Shown here piece after piece: positions 40,595 to 47,059 of a stretch of DNA of 47,059 nt. This stretch comes from Lachnospiraceae bacterium (GTDB lineage Bacteria; Bacillota; Clostridia; Lachnospirales; Lachnospiraceae). The DNA lies in NCBI GenBank assembly GCA_024693545.1, contig JAILKT010000016.1:1-47059 (forward strand), written 5' to 3'. The notes under the pieces were generated by a model. That model searched no databases. It was not told the DNA's origin and saw only the letters and a program-made list of their open reading frames with translations. How positions within the stretch are numbered: position 1 is the stretch's first letter; each line of letters begins with the position of its first letter. The translations under genes were made by a program, and so were the position numbers.

Positions 40595-40729
40595 CAAACT
40601 TGCGAAGCAAGTTTGCGTGCTTTGCGGTAAGAATCGTGAAACGATTCGTTAGCAAAGTCGCGGAGCTTGCGAAGCGAGTCATTAGAAAATTTTCGAGTCT
40701 CCCGAAGGGTGACGATGAAAATTTTCGAT
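40595..40729. other. Series of short hairpins with GAA triloops upstream of tRNA-Val
   Basis: CAAACTTGC-GAA-GCAAGTTTG (40595-40615), GAATCGT-GAA-ACGATTC (40631-40647), CTTGC-GAA-GCGAG (40666-40678) and CCC-GAA-GGG (40701-40709, flanked by more pairing) follow each other. Two contain GCGAAGC, known as an exceptionally stable DNA mini-hairpin. GAAAATTTTC palindromes flank the last one. No gene is seen in 40595-40839. Confidence 0.75.
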
Positions 40730-40839
40730 TGTAACACTTCTCAAAATGGCAACGATGAAAATTTCCGCGCAACAAAGAGATTATACAGCCCTGATTCCCT
40801 TCTTGTCAAGGAGAAGTTTTTACTCTTCTCAATCAACCG

Positions 40840-43026
40840 TCATCCTGCTGTTCCGGCTTCTGTAATAGCAGTCACATCGGCGTTATCACCGATAAATGTC
40901 GCGAACTCGGCACTCTCTACTTTTTCGGTGATTCTCTTTTTCTCTATCTCGTTCTGTTTCATACGCTCTTCATATTCATTACCGGGCATGGGTTTTGCAT
41001 AATAATACCCCTGGATCATATCGCAGCCCTGGCCTGCAAGGAAATCAACCTGTTCCTTGACCTCAACGCCTTCCGCAACAGTACGCATGTTCAGACACTT
41101 TGCAAGCCTTATAGCTTCGCTGACAACAATCTCTCCCCGAGTATTGTTGTTCCCTCCCCTGAAGAATTCCGCATCAAGCTTAAGCACATCAAGCGGCATA
41201 TCCTTAAGGGAATTCAGCGACGAGTAGCCCGAGCCGAAATCATCCATCGATACCATAAATCCATATGATCTGAGCTTTTTGATCGTACTTACAAGTGCCT
41301 TTTTGTCATCAAAGAAAGCACTTTCCGTAAGTTCAAGCTCGATAAGCTCGTGAGGAGTTCCTTCTGCATCGACCATATCCCGTATCTGCTCCGCAAGATC
41401 GTTTTCAATAAAGTGGGCTCTGGAAATATTGACCGAAACAGGAACACATTCGAAGCCGCTGTCGATCCACCTTTTCTGATCTCTTGCCACATGTGTCACC
41501 ATATAGTGATCAATCTCGGTAATGAACCCGTTTTTCTCAAATATAGGAATAAACTTACCCGGAGGTACAAGCCCAAATTCGGGAGATATCCATCGTATAA
41601 GCGCTTCCGCGCCTTTAAGTTCATCCGTCTGAGGGTCATATTTCGGCTGATAAAATACTTTAAACTCCTCGTTTTCAACAGCATGTCTCTGATTCTCCTG
41701 AACCCTGTCAACCCAGCGCTGTTCCTCAACCATTCTCTCGTCAAAGAAAGCAAGACCCGACTCTTCCGTTCCCGCGAGGGTTGCACGGGTTGTACATGCG
41801 TTGTTATATGCAACCTCCATATCGAAGTAGCGTCTTTTGGTTACTTTCCCGTTTGCGTTGCGGGCCACGCCGATAAGTTCAACACCCGCCTGGAAATGGA
41901 AAATGTGTTCTCCGTCGACACTCGAAAGTTCTTCGATGATCTCCCTTATTCTTGCCTCAAGTGCTCTTTTGTCATGGAATTTAAGCAAAAGCGCAAATTC
42001 AGCGCCTGTAACTCTCGCACATATCTCATTACGATTCAGCTTGGCGTTTATCCGTTTGTCAATCTCTTTTAAAAGATCGTCTCCCGCTGCCAGAGAATGG
42101 CATACACAGTAATTTCTGTAATTGACAAAAACAAGGTTGACGATCGCAAATGTATCCTTCTTGGCGAACGTGCTTTTCATATACTGCTCGCCGTGAAGGA
42201 GGAACCACATCCAGTTTCTTCCTCTGGTGGAAATATCCGTAAAGAATATTTTTGCTGCATTCCTTTTTCTGACAAGTCCTTTTATGAGATTTACGAAGAT
42301 TATCACGAACATAACCATCACAAGGACGAAGAGCGACAAAAACAGCGCGCTGATCCATGCGAAATCGCTCATATTTACTTTAATGAACGTCTTTCCGCAA
42401 AGTACATTTCCTTCGTTTCCGATCGGCAGTTCAAACCATATCGGTATCTTGGCCACTGTGCCCGGTTCAATGTCAAATATCCTCGTCAGGAAATTATCGT
42501 TTCCCGTTGTCCCTATCTCATTAGATGACTCGACAATTTCGGGGAACTGCATGATCAGCCCCAACTCATCAATGTCTATATATCCTTCATCATCCGTTGA
42601 AAGAAGATGGCGCTCCGAGTCAAACCTTATTATTACCTTTTCAGCCTCAGCGGCTTCATTTTCCCCATCCGTCATGTATGAAAGGAAAGCGCTGACCTTT
42701 TGAGGTTCTGCTGTATTGCGACCGTATTCATAAATTATTTTTCCGTCTTTCGATGTGATAAAATAATCGCGGCCTTCCACATTGAGCAGCTCGTATATCC
42801 GATCATCCTCAAGTTCACCTTCGGCAGTCTCGTAAATCCTCGTCATGTACTGAAGGTCTCTGTACTCGGAACCAAGCTTAGAATCGATTATATAACTTAT
42901 TATCAACGATGCTATTGTGCCGACCAAAAGCGTCAGCGCAACACACAAAGCCACAAACATGCCGATTGAAACGATCGGATGTCCTTTTTTCAGGGCTCGA
43001 AATTGCTTTTTTCTGCGTTTGTCCAT
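40840..43026 (-). CDS. Membrane GGDEF-EAL protein, c-di-GMP phosphodiesterase with degenerate GGDEF
   Basis: 728 aa. Membrane helices at about 17-46 and 223-250 enclose an extracytoplasmic sensor region. The GGDEF-like domain (285-430) has TGAEF in place of GGDEF near residue 340, so it should lack cyclase activity. The EAL domain (450-695) keeps GAEALIRW, VNISRAHF, ELELTESAF, MDDFGSGYSS, LKLD, AEGVEV and QGYYYAKP, and is probably an active phosphodiesterase. The C-terminal 40 residues are a charged coil. GGAG precedes ATG 43026. It would lower c-di-GMP in response to an extracellular cue. Confidence 0.92.
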   Translation of the reverse strand: MDKRRKKQFRALKKGHPIVSIGMFVALCVALTLLVGTIASLIISYIIDSKLGSEYRDLQYMTRIYETAEGELEDDRIYELLNVEGRDYFITSKDGKIIYEYGRNTAEPQKVSAFLSYMTDGENEAAEAEKVIIRFDSERHLLSTDDEGYIDIDELGLIMQFPEIVESSNEIGTTGNDNFLTRIFDIEPGTVAKIPIWFELPIGNEGNVLCGKTFIKVNMSDFAWISALFLSLFVLVMVMFVIIFVNLIKGLVRKRNAAKIFFTDISTRGRNWMWFLLHGEQYMKSTFAKKDTFAIVNLVFVNYRNYCVCHSLAAGDDLLKEIDKRINAKLNRNEICARVTGAEFALLLKFHDKRALEARIREIIEELSSVDGEHIFHFQAGVELIGVARNANGKVTKRRYFDMEVAYNNACTTRATLAGTEESGLAFFDERMVEEQRWVDRVQENQRHAVENEEFKVFYQPKYDPQTDELKGAEALIRWISPEFGLVPPGKFIPIFEKNGFITEIDHYMVTHVARDQKRWIDSGFECVPVSVNISRAHFIENDLAEQIRDMVDAEGTPHELIELELTESAFFDDKKALVSTIKKLRSYGFMVSMDDFGSGYSSLNSLKDMPLDVLKLDAEFFRGGNNNTRGEIVVSEAIRLAKCLNMRTVAEGVEVKEQVDFLAGQGCDMIQGYYYAKPMPGNEYEERMKQNEIEKKRITEKVESAEFATFIGDNADVTAITEAGTAG

Positions 43027-43158
43027 ATATCATTAACTCCAATTACCAATAGTTTCCCAGCAAAAGCGCGCGCCCGGTACCCTTTTATAATTGATCCGAT
43101 ATTCGTTTTCAGCTTATGTTATATCATGAAAAAACTCTGAGCGCCACTTTTTTATCAT

Positions 43159-44148
43159 TTATCCTCTGCGTGATATCTTTACGGTTGTGTCAAATTCACT
43201 GCCGGAAAGGCCTCTTTCTTCAAATTCCGCCTCACCGTAAAGATTGTATTTTTCATCCGAACGCCTATGATCCCTCGCCGGATAATGCCCGGCTCCGAGC
43301 CGCGATGCCGTCGGTACGCGAAGTGCGTCGATCCCACCGAAATAAAAGTCTGCAAGTTCTCTGTCGCCTTCCCCGATCGACTCGTAAGCAGCCTGAGCAT
43401 CCATATATATCCATCCGTAAGGTGCTGCATGCACGATTGCCCAATCTGCGGCGACCGCAGATCCGTCTTTCAGCCTGAAGCCTCCCTGCCATCGCGCAGG
43501 TACCCTGCAGGCCCGCATAAGCGTTACAAGCGTTTCGTTCCGCGAAAGGTTTTCGGCGGACACTTTAAACTTTTCTCCGGCACAATAATCAAAGATCGTC
43601 TTTATCAGATTTCCGGGTGTCTTCCACAGTTCTTCGATCCCGCCTTCGCCAATGCCCATCAGCTCTGCCGCCTCCCCGATTCTGGGAACCTTCAGCCACG
43701 TTTCCGAAGTAAGATCCATGATCGATATTTTTTTTGCAAGCGGCCCCGTATAAGATGTGCAGTCACAGTGGCTGATCTTTTCATATTCCTTTATCATTTC
43801 GGGATCTACCGCGCGCCCCGGCTGTTGTGTTTTATTTATTTCGTCCGGATCCGGCTTTATCGTTTCCGTCGCACTCTCAAACGCATATGTGATACTGAAC
43901 TCTCTGTTCTCGTCAATGACTTCATCAAACCATGCCGACCGCTGCGGATGATCCTCAATGCTTATCATTCTGAACTCAGGCGAGGAATCGAGAACCTGAC
44001 CCATGAACAGCCAATCGGCGTTTATGGGCGCCGGTAAATGCACTCTCACTCTTCCGGGTCTGAATACTTCATCTTTGATCCTGAGAGAAATCGTGCATTC
44101 CATCTCCGCCTCAAGTATAGGACCGTTCTTCGCGTTTTTTGACATCAT
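43159..44148 (-). CDS. Transglutaminase-like protein, probably catalytically dead
   Basis: 329 aa without a signal peptide. The C-terminal half follows the transglutaminase-like fold of firmicute proteins: ETLVTLMRACRVPARWQGGF, DWAIVHAAPYGWIYMDAQ and DFYFGGIDALRVPTAS. In active relatives the catalytic Cys precedes the first helix (a GDCGVQ-like motif) and the His opens an HDWA motif. Here those positions read SRNET and ADWA, so both Cys and His are missing; the Asp near YMDA remains. It may be a binding or scaffold protein. AGAGGG lies before ATG 44148. Its neighbours give no clue to a pathway. Confidence 0.78.
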   Translation of the reverse strand: MMSKNAKNGPILEAEMECTISLRIKDEVFRPGRVRVHLPAPINADWLFMGQVLDSSPEFRMISIEDHPQRSAWFDEVIDENREFSITYAFESATETIKPDPDEINKTQQPGRAVDPEMIKEYEKISHCDCTSYTGPLAKKISIMDLTSETWLKVPRIGEAAELMGIGEGGIEELWKTPGNLIKTIFDYCAGEKFKVSAENLSRNETLVTLMRACRVPARWQGGFRLKDGSAVAADWAIVHAAPYGWIYMDAQAAYESIGEGDRELADFYFGGIDALRVPTASRLGAGHYPARDHRRSDEKYNLYGEAEFEERGLSGSEFDTTVKISRRG

Positions 44149-44302
44149 GTGACCCTCTTTCCGAATTTGATTTTTCTCCTGCCTCGTGGTACAACTAGTA
44201 TAATGATTTTAAAACAATCGGACCGATGCGGCAAATCCTTTCATCCGGTTCAGTTGTTTAAGATCCGTTTTTCGGTACAGGCATGGAACGAAAGGATAAT
44301 GT

Positions 44303-44887
44303 ATGCAAGATACTTCACTTTATGAAAAAGCGGTGGCATTTGCATCAAAGGCTCATTCAGGTGTTGTACGTAAAGGGAAAACGATCCCTTACCTGCTTCA
44401 TCCGCTTGAGGCTTCCGTAATTGTATCTTCCGTCAGTGAAGATCCGGAGCTTCTTGCCGCAGCTGTTCTTCACGACGTTGTTGAAGATACTCCCGCAACA
44501 CTTGATGATATTTCCGAGGAATTCGGCCACAGAGTTGCCGAAATCGTTGACGTCCTGACTGACCGCTTTTCTCCCTTGAATGTGGGACTCTCTCCCGCCG
44601 AATCATGGCGCCTCCGCAAGCAGGATTCTCTTGCCCGCATCGCTGCCGCATCCCGCGAGATCAAGATCGTCGTCCTCGGTGACAAGCTTTCCAACATGCG
44701 CTCAATCGCACGCGACGCCGTAAAACGTGACGAACGCCTATGGTCCACCTTCAAAGCCGGCAGCCGTGAAGCCATCGGCTGGTATTATTTAAGCCTTGCC
44801 GAGGCTCTCAAAGAGCTTTCCGACCTTGCACCCTGGCAGGAATTTGATGCCCTTACCAAGGCCACCTTCGGCACTCAGGTAAAGTAA
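44303..44887 (+). CDS. HD-domain hydrolase, SpoT/MESH-like
   Basis: 194 aa. A stand-alone HD domain of the (p)ppGpp hydrolase type: AFASKAHSG (H18), LLHPLEAS (H33), AAVLHDVVEDTPATLDDISEEFG (H57, D58, E61, D62) and VLGDKLSNMRS with the final metal-binding Asp. There is no synthetase, TGS or ACT domain, as in small alarmone hydrolases. It may therefore hydrolyse (p)ppGpp or another phosphorylated nucleotide. GAAAGGATAATGT precedes ATG 44303. It converges on the SGNH gene; the spacer holds 41-bp repeats. Confidence 0.88.
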   Translation: MQDTSLYEKAVAFASKAHSGVVRKGKTIPYLLHPLEASVIVSSVSEDPELLAAAVLHDVVEDTPATLDDISEEFGHRVAEIVDVLTDRFSPLNVGLSPAESWRLRKQDSLARIAAASREIKIVVLGDKLSNMRSIARDAVKRDERLWSTFKAGSREAIGWYYLSLAEALKELSDLAPWQEFDALTKATFGTQVK

Positions 44888-44891
44888 CATC

Positions 44892-45000
44892 ATTCATCGC
44901 CCGGTGCTTCGCCCCCCGGATCATGTGATTTCATTCACTGCCCGGCGCTTCGGCCTCCGGATCATGTGATTTCATTCATTGCCCGGCGCTTCGGCCCCGG
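44892..45000. repeat. 41-bp tandem repeat, 2.5 copies, between convergent genes
   Basis: GCCCGG(T/C)GCTTCGGCC and GGATCATGTGATTTCATTCA(T/C)T recur with a 41-bp period (44899, 44940, 44981). Each unit has a small CCGGCGCTTCGG hairpin. It lies between the stops of the HD gene (44887) and the SGNH gene (45015). Confidence 0.9.
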
Positions 45001-45014
45001 GGTTACTTTCAGAT

Positions 45015-46673
45015 TTATTCCTCACTTATAGAATAACATATGCTGACGACCGCGTTGTCCTTTATTATAAACTTCAGTTTTATTCCGCCTTTAACGTATG
45101 AAAGGCTTCTGTCATTCGTATCATCGGCTGTCCCGCCGAATTCCGGATTTGCATTTTCGTCCGGCGCCTCATCATCTTTCCCGGTTTCATCCTCACCGTA
45201 AAGCGTCTCTATCATATTTCCGGAGCAGCCGATATAAGCGCCTTCGGGAGTTGTTATGGAATCATCAAGCAGATAAACACTCGACACTGCCTCACCGCCC
45301 GATCCGTCGGGACTCACATCCACCTCGAATCCCGGATAAGTGTACATCCTGTCGATTCCCTCAAACACACAGCTCTTCGCCTCAAAATAACTGATAGGTT
45401 CGCCGAGTTCGTTCCTGATCTTCTCATCCCATTTCATTCCGGGGACCAGAGACGAGCCTTTATATTCGAATACATAGGCGTCAGTCTCCGAATTTTCCTT
45501 AGAATCTGACGGAGCCGAAGGCTGAGTTTCATTATTATCCACATCTTTGCCCGCGTCTGTGACTCCGTCCACGTCTTTGTTTTTCTCTTTATCCGCTCCG
45601 CCGGTTTGTCCGATTTCAGCGGCAGGAGCCTTTTTGTCTACAATTGTAGTATCAGTATTTACAAGGGTTTTGAGCGGTGCGGAAAAGAATCTGCTAAGCT
45701 CCCCGGCTCCCTCTTTGTTGAGGTGAAGTCCTCCGTCGTAAGTATGCTTCGCAAAATCGACCCCGGTCTGCCCGGCAAGCGTCCTGTCGAGAAGGTTCAC
45801 GTATGAGAGGCCGTTTTTTTCGGCATATTCCGATACCTCGTCATCCCATTCATCATACCAGAACGGATAGACGGAAGGTGCCTTGATCAGTATGAGCTTG
45901 ATCCCGTTTTCCTCGCAGAGCGTGCGGATCTTCTCCATATATTTCCATGCATTGTCACCGAATTCATATGAATCAAGCGGTTTCCCCTCCGGAACATGCT
46001 CCGCCGGCACAACGCCCTCTCTCAGATACGCCCCGTCCGCGGTAAGCTTCGGCGACTCAAAGAAATACTTAAAGTCATCTGCGCTCAGGTTCCTGATCCT
46101 GTCGTGATATCTGAGGATAGGGAAGATGTATGTGACGAGCGACTCCTCTTCGGTCATCGACGCGTTGATCGCAGCGATCTTCGAAGTTGACCACTCCATT
46201 CCCTCAAGGGTCATTCTGTTGTAGGCTTCGTTCTGAGGCTCGTTGTATTTGAGTGAAAGAACGTTAAAGACGACGGCCTTCGGCGTTTCGTAGCGAAGCG
46301 TATCTTCGAGAAGATAGTATGACTGCCATATGAGCTGCTGCGCACTCCCTCGTATATAGCACTTCAGGCCCGATTCCTTTTCAATGACCTCGGGATCGAA
46401 ATTCTCGTAAACCTCGCAATCACCGAGGAATATGACATCATGGTTCTTTTCCGAATCATAATACGATGCGATAAGCCCTCCTTCGGCCATATCGCCTTCC
46501 GTATATTTGGGAGTGACGAGCCGCTGCAGTGCCGCAAAAACAACCAGGCAAACGCCCATAGCGCAAAGGATTTTCGCGATCTTCAAACTCTTCGAACCCG
46601 CCGAAGAATTACCGGCGGTTTCTTCCGTCCCTTCGATTGTTTCGCCTTTTACGGTTTCTTTTGTATCTTCCAC
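45015..46673 (-). CDS. SGNH-hydrolase-like surface protein paired with an MBOAT acyltransferase
   Basis: 552 aa. Cytoplasmic Thr/Glu-rich start, one membrane helix (about 30-50), then an SGNH/DltD-like domain: VIFLGDCEVYENFDP in the block I position, RGSAQQLIWQSYYLLEDTL, and DGGLHLNKEGAGELSRFF carrying the D-x-x-H pair. The block I nucleophile position is Cys (GDC) rather than Ser. A Thr/Asp/Lys-rich linker leads to a C-terminal beta-type domain of about 150 residues. GTG 46673 lies eight bases after AGGAGG. Such proteins accompany MBOAT proteins that transfer acyl groups to cell-surface polymers, as here. Confidence 0.82.
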   Translation of the reverse strand: MEDTKETVKGETIEGTEETAGNSSAGSKSLKIAKILCAMGVCLVVFAALQRLVTPKYTEGDMAEGGLIASYYDSEKNHDVIFLGDCEVYENFDPEVIEKESGLKCYIRGSAQQLIWQSYYLLEDTLRYETPKAVVFNVLSLKYNEPQNEAYNRMTLEGMEWSTSKIAAINASMTEEESLVTYIFPILRYHDRIRNLSADDFKYFFESPKLTADGAYLREGVVPAEHVPEGKPLDSYEFGDNAWKYMEKIRTLCEENGIKLILIKAPSVYPFWYDEWDDEVSEYAEKNGLSYVNLLDRTLAGQTGVDFAKHTYDGGLHLNKEGAGELSRFFSAPLKTLVNTDTTIVDKKAPAAEIGQTGGADKEKNKDVDGVTDAGKDVDNNETQPSAPSDSKENSETDAYVFEYKGSSLVPGMKWDEKIRNELGEPISYFEAKSCVFEGIDRMYTYPGFEVDVSPDGSGGEAVSSVYLLDDSITTPEGAYIGCSGNMIETLYGEDETGKDDEAPDENANPEFGGTADDTNDRSLSYVKGGIKLKFIIKDNAVVSICYSISEE

Positions 46674-46752
46674 CTCTCGTCCCTCCTTTCCTTATGGTAT
46701 GCGGACAACCGCGCAACGCTGCGTTTATTACTCATGAGCGCACGGCACTTCA

Positions 46753-46832
46753 TGTCCTGCCTCAAAATCTGTTATATATGAACTGTCCCTCTTAGTGTCC
46801 TGCCTCAGAATCTGTTATATATGAACTGTCCC
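46753..46832. repeat. 43-bp tandem duplication containing the MBOAT stop codon
   Basis: TGTCCTGCCTCA(A/G)AATCTG and TTATATATGAACTGTCCC occur at 46753-46789 and 46796-46832. The second copy is the real end of the MBOAT gene (codons for GQFIYNRF and stop). The first copy lies directly downstream of it. Confidence 0.93.
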
Positions 46833-47059
46833 ACGTCGTATCCGGGACCATAGGCGCCGAGAAGAATGAGTGCTGCCAAAACAGCGATCACGACACCCGC
46901 GCGCAGTGCGAACGGAGCCGCAAAGAGACGTTTTCGCACGCTTCCTTTTCTCTGCACCATGCTGACCGCAAACAAAACGATCACTCCGGCGATAAGAACC
47001 GTCAAATCAAACATATCGAGTCCGATCGTAGCAAGGAATCCTGCCGAGGCCGCGCCCGC
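46805..47059 (-). CDS. MBOAT-family O-acyltransferase, C-terminal part
   Basis: The frame is open to the window edge; at least 85 residues are visible, the gene beginning outside. Two membrane helices (IGLDMFDLTVLIAGVIVLFAV and AGVVIAVLAALILLGAYG) separated by a basic loop (QRKGSVRKRLFAA) and the ending YDVGQFIYNRF are characteristic of the C-terminus of alginate O-acetylase/DltB-type MBOAT proteins (FIYFQF-like ending). With the SGNH protein 130 bases downstream it would transfer acyl groups to an extracellular polymer. Confidence 0.82.
   Translation of the reverse strand, partial: AGAASAGFLATIGLDMFDLTVLIAGVIVLFAVSMVQRKGSVRKRLFAAPFALRAGVVIAVLAALILLGAYGPGYDVGQFIYNRF

Noticed and set aside
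40471-40737. 88-aa ORF over tRNA-Val
   Set aside because: It is the reading of tRNA-Val and its upstream hairpins; such tRNA-derived frames are spurious.

Overview
The window looks like a chromosomal segment of a Gram-positive member of the Clostridia, most probably a Lachnospiraceae-type gut or rumen anaerobe. The evidence is AGGAGG-type ribosome binding sites, the Firmicutes-style cysE-cysS-mrnC...rlmB neighbourhood, the protein families present (C_GCAxxG_C_C, DUF3784, Flp/Tad genes, SGNH plus MBOAT) and GC-rich short intergenic repeats. No rRNA, CRISPR array or transposase is visible.

Layout. Bases 1-5600: a large inverted repeat where two homologous ABC exporter genes end head-on, an esterase/C_GCAxxG operon, a MarR regulator with a palindromic operator-promoter, a frameshifted flavin reductase and a YfcE phosphodiesterase. 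Bases 5600-11100: a five-gene operon (ABC ATPase, two ABC-2 permeases, histidine kinase, LuxR-type response regulator), probably a drug or peptide sensing and export module. Bases 11200-17000: a chemoreceptor, an unusual Nudix-EAL-parallel-beta-helix protein, and deoC. Bases 17000-18018: repeat-rich intergenic DNA. Bases 18018-29559: an integrated element of about 11.5 kb. Bases 29539-47059: tRNA-Pro and tRNA-Thr, a MATE pump, rlmB, a PTS-like permease, mrnC, cysS, cysE, an NlpC/P60 wall hydrolase, a zinc-ribbon/Yip1 membrane protein, tRNA-Met and tRNA-Val, a GGDEF-EAL protein, a transglutaminase-like pseudoenzyme, an HD hydrolase, and an SGNH/MBOAT acyl-transfer pair cut by the window edge.

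The most striking region is the element at 18018-29559. It is bounded by a 21-bp perfect direct repeat of the 3' end of tRNA-Pro(AGG). It carries a tyrosine recombinase beside the tRNA and is otherwise filled by a compact Tad/Flp-type pilus locus: a platform protein, a pilin, two TadE/F-like pseudopilins, a CpaB-like SAF protein, a prepilin peptidase, two 58-aa proteins, two secreted proteins (one a 1206-aa cysteine-rich repeat adhesin) and a CpaF-like ATPase that is truncated after Walker B. The original tRNA terminator sits on the far side of the element. The distal end holds an uncharacterised structured non-coding tract.

A second theme is local tandem duplication throughout the host backbone and absent from the non-coding DNA of the element. 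There are 26-54 bp direct repeats in 5' leaders (deoC, rlmB), 3' tails that in three cases include the stop codon of the preceding gene (cysE, mrnC, MBOAT), and in-frame duplications of 30, 39 and 42 bp in all three ABC genes of one operon. c-di-GMP signalling is also prominent, with two EAL proteins near a chemoreceptor.
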